NCBI RefSeq assembly: GCF_000001735.4
Contig: NC_003076.8
Span: 20,525,835-20,589,834, forward strand
Length of the DNA: 64,000 nucleotides
Reading direction: 5' to 3'
Origin: Arabidopsis thaliana
Taxonomy: Eukaryota; Streptophyta; Magnoliopsida; Brassicales; Brassicaceae
Shown here one piece after another: positions 24,801 through 36,120 of this stretch. The position numbers and the translations under genes were made by a program. The notes under the pieces are model-generated. The model ran no database searches. It was not told the origin of the DNA and saw only the letters and a program-made list of their open reading frames with translations. How positions within the stretch are numbered: position 1 is the stretch's first letter; every line of letters begins with the position of its first letter.

Positions 24801-26333
24801 TTAGTGGATAGATTCAAGAACTAAGAACGATACCACCAAAGTTTAAAAGTTTTAAAAGATGTTGAAGAAACAAAGAAAAAACAAAAATACGATGAGTTTA
24901 CAAGTTCTGCAACGAAACAAACAAAATGATTCTAATAGTTGTTTCTTGTAATTTTTGGAGAAAAATGTGCCTTTTAATGTATTATTTTCAATAGTTGTCT
25001 TTGGGCAGCTATTTGGATCATGCCTAATCTTAGTCGGGAAAATTAAAGAAAAGATGATTCTGGTTTTAAATTATATCATCTGGAAAGTGTTTTCTAGCTA
25101 TTATATAGCTGTCTAAAGTCAAAGTATTTGGTGGTCTTTGTAATTCCTTGAATTGCTACTTTGTGGTTTATGTATTTTTCATACATAGCAGAAAATTACA
25201 TTTTCGTTTCTATCATGGTGTTCTGATATCGTGTGGGAGATTTTATATTAGTGATATTAATTCAAGATCTGAGTAAGCACTTCAATTTAATGAGAAATTG
25301 GTAAATAGATACTGTAGTGTTATTACACACACACACAAAAGATACAGTAGTGTTCTGGTTCCGACATATGAATCTAGAATCTGACAATGTAGGAGAATTG
25401 TGCCTCTCTATGTAATTGGGAAACTTAGATTTGTTTTTTATCATAGTTATTCAAGAGAACCCAACAAATTTGAGGAGACAACCTCGCATTGGAGATGCTC
25501 TTAGACATCTAAGATTCTAGCTGCCCACGATAATAATCAATTGGCCCATATTTATTACCCAACTTGGGGAGACTATAGGTCGAGCTTTGGATGCAAAAGT
25601 GAGAACAGACCAAGCTGGACTACGAAATCCACAGCTTTTTAAATTAGTTTGCTCTACATTCAAAACACGTCGATTTTTCAGTTGTGAACAAAAAAGAAGA
25701 ACCAAAAAAACATTGAAACAAATGGGATCCGATTACACAAAACACAGAACTGACTTGTGCCTTTCACTTAAAACACGATAACCTCTAAATCTTCCTTTCT
25801 CAAAACATAGAACTGACTTGTGTATCCTTTGCTTTCTGCAAACACACCAATAAAAAGAGCTTAGAAGAATAGTTCCAAAACTTAAAGCAAACAAGAATTT
25901 TCACATCATGTAGTAGAAGAAAGCACATATCTTCCTCAGCCTTATGCTAAATCACAAATCTCTTACACTATCAGATTCTAGACTCATATATGCATTAGTC
26001 TGCAACCAAACAACTACATTTTCTACCTATATAGAAATTTCTCATTGACTCAATGTTGAATTTATATAACTAACATAAAAGCTTCCACACGATTTTCTTT
26101 TCACGAACGAAATAAGAACACCACGATAGAAACTAAATACAAGATCCACATAGTAGCAACTAAACATAAAATGGGTCCTTACAACAATCAAACACAAGAA
26201 CTGATCCTACGTCTACATTAATTTTCTCATACAATGTCATCTACACGAACCATTATGAAGAATTCCATCAATGCACAAATCATCATCATCATCATTCACA
26301 TAAGGAGCTAAAATTCAAATCGAGGAATTTTAC
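18865..26333. other. Gene-poor spacer of about 7.4 kb
   Basis: This is the longest stretch without a supported gene. It contains a LINE remnant (21960-22411), a small hairpin (24717-24842), a sequence near 24540-24580 reminiscent of DNA-transposon termini (gagaccctaggc), and many poly-A/T runs. Open frames here are short and AT-rich, with no recognisable domains. The last few hundred bases before 26334 are probably 3' flank of the Sec61 gamma gene. Long non-coding transcripts cannot be ruled out from sequence. Confidence 0.5.
21960..22411 (+). mobile_element. 5'-truncated LINE (non-LTR) remnant
   Basis: From 22061 the plus strand reads YAFQLLVYLIWKERNGIRHG and then a stretch with FKRMDKEVRNRISSI. 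This is the C-terminal tail (zf-RVT and following region) typical of plant LINE reverse-transcriptase proteins. About 130 bases of 3' sequence follow, then an A-rich tract at about 22397-22411. This fits the 3' end of a heavily truncated insertion. The left border is uncertain, and target-site duplications were not resolved. Confidence 0.55.
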
Positions 26334-26675
26334 CTAAGTGGCACCGACGATGATGTTGTTGATCGGAATGAAGATTAGCTTCACAAAGAAGCCAACGAAT
26401 CCCATTACCACAAACCCAATCGCGGTACGAACTGCAACTTTCGTGAATTCTACAAAACCGAAACCAAATGAAAAATCAAAACCATATTCACCAATACACA
26501 GATCTATCTTCCCAATCGGAATAATCGAAACCACAGATCATCCAAATCGAAGGAAGAAACGGAGATATATATAAAAATAACCTTTGCGATCTGGCTTGTG
26601 GCAACGCTTGACGAGACGAATACTATCCTTAGCGAAGTCTCTGAGAGGATCAACGACGGAATCAATGGCGTCCAT
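26334..26675 (-). CDS. SEC61G: Sec61 translocon gamma subunit
   Basis: Two exons (26675-26582 and 26449-26334) encode 69 aa: [31 protein letters not shown], then [20 protein letters not shown] and [18 protein letters not shown]. The N-terminal amphipathic helix lies along the cytosolic face and the single C-terminal span clamps the SecY-like alpha subunit. Length and sequence are normal for eukaryotic Sec61 gamma/SecE. It acts in the ER membrane in co-translational protein import. Likely At5g50460. Confidence 0.95.
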
Positions 26676-29067
26676 GGCGGCGATTCTTTAGCTTCGATTC
26701 AAATGATCTGAAAATTGAAATTGAATCTCACTGTTTCTATTCTTTTGGTTTCTCTTTATTAAAATCGGAGGAAACGATGAAAGATCGTCACAACGACCAA
26801 TCACAAAACGAGCTTTGATGACACGTCGGATACGTTTAACACGTCAGCTTTTTAAATGGGCTCGTAAACAATTTATGGCCCAAATCCACTACAGGCAAAG
26901 CAAACCACATCAAGTAATAATAATTACGTTTTTTGATTATATAATTCAGTTCTTGTAGGAAAAAACATCGTAATTTAATATATACAAAATGTGCAGTTAC
27001 TTTTGGTAATGAGATATTGGATACAAAACAAAGAAAATTTTGCGTTTGAAGGTTGCTGAATGCTGATTGCCGCAAACGAGATCATACAGTTTTTGTTGCC
27101 ACTCTACTGATTTGCGTCTCTTTTTCGATATATCATCGTTACAACTTCCTCAACTAAATGTTTTGGTTACTCCTCAACTTCTATTCAACGATGTAGTAGA
27201 TAATTTATCTATTTGTAAAGAAACTTAAGTCTCCAGCATTTGAAACTAACAGAAAGAGTGTGATTTTATTCAGATCATCAAAGCAATGATCGCCATATGC
27301 ATATTCATCTACTAATACTACTAGATGGTCATGTTTCTGACAATAGAATAAATTTATACTGTATCTGTAGGTCTTGAATGATTGTTTGAAAAAATTTCAA
27401 TTGTTGAACAATATTGTTTTTCTAGGATTTTATGTCTCTTCCTCCTTTATTGCCTCCTTATCTTAACATAGAGAATACCTCAGTTTTTCCTCATTCTCTT
27501 TGAGATATGAATTGAGTGTTGCATATTCTTTTGAATTTTATCCATTCTGAAAATCTAGAAGCATCCAAAATTCGTTTCTTCAAATCTTCAAAGTGTTTAT
27601 CCTTTTTTAAGGAATACATATTGTTTGTTCTACATATTTTATGCCTAACAACTTGCCTTCACTCTCCATTTTCACAATAAAAATCATAACATTTTTTTTT
27701 TTGAATATATTTGGAAATTCAAGTCTTTAGGTCCTAACATTACACACTTTAAATTCAAAAACATAACTTGAAAAGTAATTCAAATTCTCACGAAAGCGGT
27801 TAGAAATCTTAAATTACAAACCACACTTCAGTTTTTGCCGTTGTTTCCTCCATACTCAAAATCTTTAGTTGGTTTTTTTAGAAACTCATAAAACGAATAC
27901 ATTTGAAGTTTTAAATAAGAACTTTTTCTCTCTAAATTAACGGTAACTATGGTACTCCCATTGTTTAAAAAAATATGATGTTTAAACACAAAGTTTAAAT
28001 AATTAATTTATCTTTTTATATATTTTTTCTAAATTAAAAACATAATTTAATATTTAGTTAATTAAAGTGAGTTTGGCCAATGAAATTCGTTACTGCATAA
28101 TATATATATAGTCATAAAAGTATATAAATTCTACGCTTGCATAGAAATTTGAATTATTTGTCTAAAACATCTTATGTTAAGAATCAAAATAATTTGGCTA
28201 AAACAACTTATAATATAAAACCGAGAAAGTAGTGTTTTGGAGTTTTTATTTATGTTTTCTGGCTACTCTTTAATGTAGCCATTTAAAGTAAAAAGAAAAT
28301 GAAACCAAGTATATATATAAGAGTGAGGACCCTTTTCATAAACAGAAGGATTTATTGCTTCTAAAAATTAAATTGTCTAGATTGTTTTCTATCTTTTCAT
28401 AAGAAGAAAGATTTATTGCTTAAAAAAAAAGTAAATATTCAAAGATTTTTTTTTATCTAATGATTACGAAGTGAAAATATTTGGTTTTATTATGTGGCTC
28501 CTAATTGGTCGTTACGAACAATGTTTGTTTTACGAACACTTGTTATCCACAACAATTTTCAAGGTGTTCCACAACTATATTTTCAATAGATCTTTTACAC
28601 ATTAGATGTTCATATCTTGAAAACGAAATATACTATGTGAGAAACAACTCATGCCAAATTGAGAAAACTGGAATAATATATCAGCGGTTTGCAAGTAAAA
28701 TTTCGTTGCATAATAAAACCGGAGTATAACTTTCACGCGAAAATCCATTTTAAAATCAAAATGCTGGAAAATTTACGAACATAGATTCGGGATTCAAAAA
28801 GATCTCTTACTAGATCCTAAGATCATGATGCCTACATATTCACAACGTATACAAAATTAATACCATGAGCCATGGGGATTTTCTACTTTCATAAAGGATA
28901 ACTAGAAGATGGAGCTAGTAGTATATGTTTTTTATGGTAATTGACATTTATGCCTAGTTCATTGTGTTTTTTCGTAATGAACTGCGAATATTTTGGTGAT
29001 TCTTTGGCATAAACTAATCTAAAGCAAAGAAGAAAATAAGAGTTAACTAAAATTCCATTGTCTTCCA
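26676..29067. other. Sec61 gamma promoter and repeat-bearing spacer
   Basis: The first 200 bases hold the Sec61 gamma promoter. A Stowaway-like MITE lies at 27953-28231. At about 28620-28820 there is a diverged copy of the 5' flank of the DnaJ-like gene (shared 'acaactcatgccaaatt', compare 42565-42790). No gene was recognised. Confidence 0.5.
27953..28231. mobile_element. Stowaway-like MITE, degenerate
   Basis: The left end starts CTCCCATTGTTTAAAAAAAT after a TA. The right end read in reverse complement starts CTTTCTCGGTTTTATATTAT after a TA. Both ends resemble the Stowaway consensus CTCCCTCCGTTTC...AAGTTGTTT, and 'gatgttt' and 'aagttgtttt' follow in the two arms. The element is about 275 bp, non-coding and AT-rich, with TA flanks as expected for Tc1/mariner-class MITEs. 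The arms are clearly diverged. Confidence 0.5.
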
Positions 29068-29195
29068 TTTGCTTTCGTTAATGCCATGTGTTTTGGTGTT
29101 GTTGATGTTATGTTTAGTCTTCTATGTGATATTTCACATGGAAGACTACACATAACACCAACAACAACAGAACACATGACATTAACGAAAGCAAA
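29068..29195. repeat. 62-bp inverted repeat, miRNA-precursor-like hairpin
   Basis: Arms 29068-29129 and 29134-29195 match at 56 of 62 positions, with no bulges and a 4-base loop. Some of the six mismatches become G:U pairs in RNA on either strand. The right arm lies at the 3' flank of NF-YC7, about 90 bases past its stop codon, so the stem could be part of that gene's transcript. No protein reading explains the symmetry. Whether it is transcribed or processed is unknown. Confidence 0.8.
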
Positions 29196-29285
29196 ACATA
29201 ATAACAACAACAACAACAAACATGACTCGATAGAGATACAAATTCTCACAAAAGCATTACAACCCTAAAACCCAATCAACACTTT

Positions 29286-29924
29286 TCAATTACCGCCGCT
29301 GCTTCCTCCAATTTCCCCAGCTGCCTCCTCTCCGTCACCAGGCACCGCCGGCCACTCCTGCATCTGTGGCGGTGACGCGTACACACCATTACAATCAAAC
29401 ACCGGATATCCTATCACCGTTCCCGGAGGAAGTACTTCACCGTCCGGATGTAGCACGGGATCATCGGTAACGACGGAAGGGTCTCTTGGGACAACGTCGC
29501 CAAGGAAGGTAAATTTGAAACTACGAGTCGTTGCGGCGGAGATATCGGATCTCGTGAGCGTATCGGATCTCTTGAGAGTTTGGCGACCGCCCTCCACGGT
29601 ATGAAGCCACGATCGCATTGTGAGATCAAGAATGAGCATCTCACAGGCCTTCGATATAAGGACCGGAGCCTCTGCAGTGACCATGTTCACTTCCGGGTTG
29701 GACTTCATGATTTTCTTTATCCTGGTTAGTGGAAACGCATGATGCTTAACATCAGTTGCGTTTCCCATCTGCGCAATCCAATAATTCCGCATCTGCGGTG
29801 AGTACGGCAGCGGCAGTGAATATGACGGCAACGGCATTGATTGATAATACAATGGTGGCGGCGGCAGTTGGGAAGACGATGGTTGCGGCAGGTAGTGGTT
29901 GTTGTTGCCGTTGTTCTCTTCCAT
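29286..29924 (-). CDS. NF-YC7: NF-YC histone-fold transcription factor subunit 7
   Basis: Intronless, 212 aa from MEENNGNNNHYLPQ; an upstream in-frame ATG at 29951 adds nine basic residues and is less likely. Residues 1-45 are Asn- and Pro-rich. The histone fold runs from about 64 to 145 with HAFPLTRIKKIMKSNPEVNM, TAEAPVLISKACEMLILDLT and MRSWLHT. NF-YC forms a dimer with NF-YB and recruits NF-YA to CCAAT boxes. This copy carries six extra residues (KRSDTLTRSDIS) made by an 18-bp in-frame duplication just before the last helix. The tail is Pro/Gly-rich and acidic. It forms a tandem family with the next two genes. Confidence 0.94.
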   Translation of the reverse strand: MEENNGNNNHYLPQPSSSQLPPPPLYYQSMPLPSYSLPLPYSPQMRNYWIAQMGNATDVKHHAFPLTRIKKIMKSNPEVNMVTAEAPVLISKACEMLILDLTMRSWLHTVEGGRQTLKRSDTLTRSDISAATTRSFKFTFLGDVVPRDPSVVTDDPVLHPDGEVLPPGTVIGYPVFDCNGVYASPPQMQEWPAVPGDGEEAAGEIGGSSGGN

Positions 29925-32021
29925 TTTGATCTTTACGTTTTTCTTGTTCACTTTCTAGGCTAGGGTTTCCATATTTAAAGGCTGATTAAGTGGGCTACGA
30001 AATCAGCCCAACTATTTTCTCAAAAATAAAATTTATTTTTTATTAATATTTTGTTTTGTGTTATACAATATTTACTAATATATGTGAAATCCCAAAATAC
30101 AAAACCTCACTTTCTATTCATTATAAATTTTTGTTAACCAATACTTTTTGGATTTTATAAATTTTAAAACTTATAAAATTTAGATAAGGTGAAAGCTATT
30201 AGTCAACTATAGCTTTAGATAAGGTGGATTTTATACTAACCAATTTAGGGAAGTATGTGAAAGCTAGCATATGAGGAATGTCGTCAATGGTTTTGTGCCC
30301 AAGATCTGATTAGTCAAAGAAGAAAACTATAAGTGGTGCCTTGGAGTGGTAATTAGTGGGAAGATACCAAACTGAGAATTTTCTAATGCGCAATGGAAAG
30401 TATGTGGAGTTTCCGCATAGATAAGGTGACTTTGGCTTCGAGTGAAAAAGCTATAGTTGTGTACTTAAAATCCAATGCTTGGCCTGCTTCTTTGTGTTAT
30501 CATTCTTAGGAGATTGCAAATATTGTCAGCATTTCAAAGATGCAAATATGTATGTCAATTTGTCTTGTGCATGAGACCGATCTAATCTGAAGCATTAATT
30601 TAAAGGTAGCAAAGGAACATGTTTCATCATTCAAAGATATCTCAATGCAGATAACAATTCCAAATCAATGAAAACACAAGTGGTGGAAAGAGATATTTGA
30701 ATAGATGGTTTTCGCGCCAAAGTTCGTTAAAATATCAAGCTTAAAATTTAAACATCCAAAGATATTGTTTATGTAAAGAATATGTTTCTCTTAACCTTAG
30801 ATATTATTTTTAAAGGAAATAATTACTACTTTTAGGGCCGGTCCAAACATAATTTGCCGTCACCTGTTAAAAAGAAATTACAAAAGTTAGGAAATTAGGA
30901 TCGAACTGGTCACCTAAAGCGGATATCCATCAACTTTTCGGAAATAAACTTTTTATGAAATGATGCGCCTATATATTTATATAGAGAGTTCTTTGCCTAA
31001 AACCTTTGTTTCATGAGATTTTTAGGCTTTAATCGAAAGTCGAACCTGATTACTTGAACAAACGAATCATGCAAAATCTAGAAAAAACAATGATGAGTTC
31101 AACATTTGGTGTGAAATTTAGTTAGCTGGATAAAAGCAATCAAACCAGATTATTTTTTATTGATATGGAGTTATTGAAAACATTTATGCATAGTCCTTGT
31201 GATGATAATCAGCCCCATCCCAAATAAAATTAGAGATGTAAGGTTACCCAATTTGTTTTTGCTATAAAAAGCTTTATTTAAAAAACAAAATCAGGCTTAT
31301 TATTTTTAAAACAAAAAATGGGGTTTTGAACTATAATTTTGGGCTAATTATAAGTTGTTTTATAAAATATGGGTTTTTTATATATCAATTTTACTTCAAA
31401 AATAAAAAAAGTCTTGACCCTCACACCTTACGACTCACCCATTGGGTCGAGGTTGATGATAACAAGCTCGGCCCAAATAGGATGGGCAAAAGGGCAGTAG
31501 CCCATGATTCCATGATTTTTTCTGAATTATTTTTTAAAAAGGCCATATTTTATAAAAAAATTAATTTGACTGAAAATATCTAATAAATGGCCCAATATAT
31601 TTGGAGAAAAAAACTTTTACATGAAATGGGGCCCTTAATATTACTTTAAAAAAATAATTAATTTGTAATCGGATTAGAAGGAGAGTAATCGAATGAGTGA
31701 TTTTTTAAGGGATTAGTCATTAATCATGGATAGAATGGACTTAACGATTAAGCGGAGAGTAACCGGATATGATGGACTTAGCGATTAAACGGAGAGTAAC
31801 CGGTGTTAGGCGGAGGATTTTAGAACAAGATATTATGTAAGAGACTAACTCCAAAAGACAATCAAATTCTCAGAAAAGCGCTTACAAGTCTACTAAAAAA
31901 AACAATTTGCCTTCCACACATTGTTTACATGAAAGCAAATCCGACGAATTGAAGAACCCTAATAAACACCACCAAATTTCAAATTTCCCACATAGGCGGT
32001 TACAAACCCTAAATCTACACT
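29925..32021. other. Spacer between NF-YC7 and NF-YC6
   Basis: Promoter of NF-YC7 on the left. Around 30640-30800 there is a diverged copy of the DnaJ-like gene 5' flank ('gtggtggaaagagatat', '...aaagttcgttaaaatatcaa'). At 30836 'gggccggtcc' resembles the terminus of a DNA transposon, without a visible partner. A two-unit repeat of about 37 bp lies at 31734-31806. No gene was recognised. Confidence 0.5.
31734..31806. repeat. Short tandem repeat, about 37-bp unit
   Basis: Two adjacent units share 'atggactta(a/g)cgattaa' and '(g/a)cggagagtaaccgg'. A weaker third copy lies just upstream (about 31667-31700, 'aatcggattagaaggagagtaatcg'). Confidence 0.7.
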
Positions 32022-32630
32022 TCAATTTCCGCCGCCGTTTCCTCCATTATCCTCAGCATCATCCTCCCCGTCACCAGCCGCTGCTGGCCACGCCTGCGAT
32101 GGCGCGTACATTCCACTACCAACCATAGGAGTTCCCATCACCACTCCCGGTGGATAATAATATTGCGGTACTCCTCCACCGTCAGGATGTGGCATAGCCA
32201 CAAAGCCAGGATCAGCGGTGGCGATAGACTCGTCCTTAGGGACAACATCAAGAAGGAAATCGTAGGTGAAAGAGCTAGCCACTGCGTTGGAGATATCCGA
32301 TTTCTGAAGCGTGTGGCGTTTGTTCTCCTCGGCTTTGAGCCACGACCGCATCGTGAGATCAACGATGAACATTTCGCAAGCCTTTGCGAAGATGATCGGA
32401 GCCTCTGCGGAGACCATGTGCACATCTGGATCAGCCTTCATGATCTTCTTAATTCGAGCCAATGGAAGCTGACGGTTTTTGAAATCCGAGACGGTTTCCA
32501 TCTGCTCAATCCAGTAATTACGTAACTGAGGGTTGGATGATGCCATCGGCGGCAGCTGCGAGTACGACGGTGGTTGCTGGTGGTTGTCGTTGTTCATGTT
32601 GTCGCCGTTGTTGTTGTTGTTCTCAGCCAT
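32022..32630 (-). CDS. NF-YC6: NF-YC histone-fold transcription factor subunit 6
   Basis: Intronless, 202 aa, starting MAENNNNNGDNMNNDNHQQP. The histone fold spans about residues 54-135: LPLARIKKIMKADPDVHMVS, AEAPIIFAKACEMFIVDLTM, RSWLKAEENKRHTLQKSDIS. It is the closest of the three to the canonical NF-YC consensus (LPLARIKKIMKADEDVRMIS). The C-terminal part is Pro/Gly-rich and ends in an acidic Gly/Asn tail (GDGEDDAEDNGGNGGGN). It should act in the nucleus within NF-Y or related trimers. The similarity of the tails (GVYAPS/GMYAPS) across the three genes shows tandem duplication. Confidence 0.95.
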   Translation of the reverse strand: MAENNNNNGDNMNNDNHQQPPSYSQLPPMASSNPQLRNYWIEQMETVSDFKNRQLPLARIKKIMKADPDVHMVSAEAPIIFAKACEMFIVDLTMRSWLKAEENKRHTLQKSDISNAVASSFTYDFLLDVVPKDESIATADPGFVAMPHPDGGGVPQYYYPPGVVMGTPMVGSGMYAPSQAWPAAAGDGEDDAEDNGGNGGGN

Positions 32631-34775
32631 TTACAATTTCTAGGGATTTGGATGTTGGAAGTGAGATTTTTATCGGAGGGTTTGGCTGGCATATATTTAA
32701 AGGAAACCTAAAAGCGTAGATGGCTTTAAAGCAGTCAAATGTGAATCTTTACACATATAATATTTTCTTTATTATTATGGCTTTTTTTGTGAGAATAATT
32801 ATAATTGTGACTTATGTGTGTGACTGGTTATTATTATTAAAATGAAAAAGAAAATGGTGAAAGATTTTTTTTTAATCCATATTAAGATGAGAAAGCTAAA
32901 GATATCTGATTCCCTATAAAATTGAAAGGTAAAAAATGTTGTTAAGAAGTTATTTTCGTATAATGAAACGAAATTGAAAGTCAACAATTTTTTGCAAAGA
33001 TTTCATACATTTAATTTTTTCTAGTTGTATAGTGCTACAAATATTGAATTTTGACACCGTTTTGGGTAAGAAATCCACACATTAAATATTTTTTCTTTCC
33101 TTTTTTTGGGTAAGAAATCCAAACATTAAACATTTTTTCTTTTTTTTTTTGGCAAAGATTTTTTTTTTCTAAATGATAAATAATACAAGGAAGTAAATCT
33201 TAGTGTAGCCACCCATAAAAGTAATATTTAGTTTTTGTAATATGTAAAATTGAAATATAATAAAGTAATACTTAATTTTTCATAAATTATTTTATAACTT
33301 TTTATTATGTTGATGATATTCCATGTTATAAAACAATTAATCAATGTTTTTATATCCAACCCGGACCGTACAATACTACCGGTTAACCCACAATTCGGAC
33401 ATTTCTTCTATTTGGGTTTAGTGTTAACATTTGACAATCTTAAAACCCAAAGAGTCCCATAAAAATCGTCTTTGACACACGATCTGGTGAACCAACCAAG
33501 TATCGAATCATGAGAATCATATATATGAAAGTTGTCCAACTTTTTCCATCTTTCCGATACATCAATACTAGAGAGAGTGACAATGTCATAACAACATATT
33601 AATTACACTAATTATTTAATTTAATGTATTTAAGAATTTAAAATTATTCATTAATTCGTTCTTATATAAAATTTGACATGTTTTAACTTAATTAATTAAA
33701 TAATTTTAGTTTAATTAGGTACAAAGTATATCAAACTGATATATAAATAACTTATCTAATTTTAGTTTTATAAATCGTATAAACTTAAGCATAACTTAAA
33801 ATCAAAAGAATTTTAATGAAATTTTAGATTTTATTTAAGTATAAAAATTAAAAAAATATGATATAAGAATTTTATTTCATGTTTTCATATACTATAATAT
33901 ATATTGGATTAGTGACAATGAGTATTAGTTGAATTTATGATTTATTTTAAACTAAATATAAGATACTAAATCGACACTACTTTTTGTTTATTTAGAAATA
34001 ACAATTATTTCTTAAAGGTAAGTAATTGTAAATAAGTTTTAAACAATGTAATTAAAAACAAAAACAAGTATACAAAATGAATTATTTACTCGAGAGTTAG
34101 AGAAATATATAGAAATGATAATTAGAAAAAACAAAAACAAAAATAATTCAATTAATAACTTCCTCATAAGAGTTCGCTAAAACCGCGCTAAAATTTCTTG
34201 AAAGACAAAATTCAAATAAATCGTTTGTGCGCCAAATTCCGTTGGAAAACAAAGAATAAGAACGAAAAATGAGTTGGAAAATTTTTAAAATAGATTCAGG
34301 TTTCAAAATAAGTTTTTTTTGCTAGATCTCTGGATCTTGTTGCCTCTAGAATGTAATCTAACAAAAAGCTGCAAACACAAAAGAGTCTTGACAAGTAAAA
34401 GTGATTAAAAAAAAAAGAAATAGCCGAATAAACATCCTTGTTTACAGTACCCTATCTCTTATGAAATAGATTATAATATATGATTCTTTTCTACTCTCAT
34501 AAGGAATCACTAGAAGATTATGTTTCCATGGGTAAACTGAGGACTTTTTTATCCGTAATCCTTGTGTTTTTGTATGCATAAATTAATCTAAAGCCAATAT
34601 TCATAAACCATTAGATTCATTTGAAAGACAACAACAGAAATACATTCTTTTTTTTTTTTGGACAAAACAACAGAAATACATTCAACAACTAAAAAACATA
34701 ACATTGAAAACATAAGCAGAACTCAAAAAGAAATTCAAGTTCTCACAACAGCGGTTACAAAACCCAATCCAAATA
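32631..34775. other. Spacer between NF-YC6 and NF-YC5
   Basis: NF-YC6 promoter, then AT-rich sequence. Two units of about 46 bp sharing 'tttgggtaagaaatcca' lie at 33061-33150. At about 34190-34400 there is another diverged copy of the DnaJ-like 5' flank ('ttccgttggaaaacaaag', 'atagattcagg'). No gene was recognised. Confidence 0.5.
33061..33150. repeat. Two-unit tandem repeat, about 46-bp period
   Basis: Both units carry 'tttgggtaagaaatcca' followed by '(c/a)acattaaa(t/c)attttttctt'. The second unit is followed by long T runs. Confidence 0.75.
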
Positions 34776-35336
34776 TTAATTCCCACCGTTTCCTCCATTT
34801 GCCCCAGTCGCATCCTCCTCGGTCCAAGCTCCAGGCATCTGCGGGTGTGGCGCGTGTATTCCTAAACCGTAACAAACCGGAGTTCCTATCACCGTTCCCG
34901 GCGGCAGTTCTTCATTGTTAAGATCTGGCACAGCCACATGATCAGCAACATCGTCCACAGGATCAGCAGCGGCGACAACGGGCTCTCCCTCGTCCTTAGG
35001 GACATCATCACGCAAGAAATCAAAGATGACGGTTTGAGACACTACGGCATCAACATCAGATTTCCGTATCGTGAGTCGGTTGCTCTCTTGAGCATGGAGC
35101 CATGAACGCATCGTGAGGTCCATGACAAACATTTCACAAGCCTTAGATAAGAGATTTGGAGCCTCAGCAGCGATCATACTCACATCCGGATCAAACTTCA
35201 TTATCCTCTTGATACGAGAGATGGGGAACTCGTGATTCTTGACATTCAAGTCACCTTCCATCCCCTTTGACCAGAAACTCTTTAGTTGCTCGTTATCTTT
35301 CGGTGGCTGTTGGTGGTTGTTGTTGTTGTTCTCCAT
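34776..35336 (-). CDS. NF-YC5: NF-YC histone-fold transcription factor subunit 5
   Basis: Intronless, 186 aa, starting MENNNNNHQQPPKDNEQLKS. The histone fold spans about residues 36-118: EFPISRIKRIMKFDPDVSMI, AAEAPNLLSKACEMFVMDLT, MRSWLHAQESNRLTIRKSDV. It is the most diverged of the three copies: KRIMKFD for KKIMKAD, and VVSQTVIFDFL in the last helix. The Pro-rich N-terminus is shorter. The C-terminus keeps the family pattern PPGTVIGTPVCYGLGIHAPH and a Gly/Asn end. Expected function: CCAAT-box complex subunit or partner of other histone-fold proteins. Confidence 0.94.
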   Translation of the reverse strand: MENNNNNHQQPPKDNEQLKSFWSKGMEGDLNVKNHEFPISRIKRIMKFDPDVSMIAAEAPNLLSKACEMFVMDLTMRSWLHAQESNRLTIRKSDVDAVVSQTVIFDFLRDDVPKDEGEPVVAAADPVDDVADHVAVPDLNNEELPPGTVIGTPVCYGLGIHAPHPQMPGAWTEEDATGANGGNGGN

Positions 35337-36120
35337 TTTTTTTTTGTTTGAAGTGTTTGGGTTTGAGATATTTTTATGTGGAGGTTTGCATATATAAAGG
35401 AAAATTAAGCGTATATAAGATATGGTAGGATAAGATTAAGAAGTGATCTCTTTACATATATGAATCTCAACCTATTTAGTAGTTTGTTAAGAATATTTAA
35501 TGTTATTAACTGTATGTGTGTGACTGACAGACTTGTGGTTGGTATTATAAGAAGAAAAAAGAAAGAGATTTGTTTTTACTTAAAGTGTATATTATATACC
35601 AAATAATAGTCTTATAAAAATGAAACAAAAAAAAAAATACCTTTTTCTCTATAAAATTGAAAGTTAAAATTTTGCTGTACAAAACTTAGTTTTGAATATC
35701 TTGTTAAAAATGATGTTTTCAAATGTTAAATGTGAAAGCATAATTTGCTCAAAATTTTAAGAGAATTTTAATAAGAATTTGCTCATGATGTTAAATTGAA
35801 TTTTACTTAATTTACATTGGTTCAAATTAATGTATGAAACGATATATAACAATAATATATGAATGTACAAAGTACAAATCCTGTAGTCCCTCTAAAAGTT
35901 AAATTTTGGTTATTTCTCTAATTATTTGATTTGTTAACATGAGGAGGTAGACACTCAAGAGAGAATCTCACATTTTGATGTTTAACTGCAAAATAAAAGA
36001 GAGATCATTAATAAATATGTTAGTAAATTTTGTCAAACAAAATATTAAATTTAAATAAAAAGTGACCAGTTTGGAGTTGGATTGTTCCAAAAAGTGAACA
36101 GTTTGGAGTTAAACAAGAGT
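35337..36120. other. NF-YC5 promoter and spacer
   Basis: AT-rich promoter and spacer. The phrase 'agtgaacagtttggagtt' occurs twice near 36061-36110. No gene was recognised. Confidence 0.5.

Noticed and set aside
29043-29268. Frames on both strands across the 29.1-kb hairpin, one with a Leu-rich start
   Set aside because: The frames mirror each other because of the inverted repeat; no real protein signature.
30836-30930. 'gggccggtcc' and following sequence as a DNA-transposon end
   Set aside because: No matching inverted end or target duplication could be found, so it is not called as an element.
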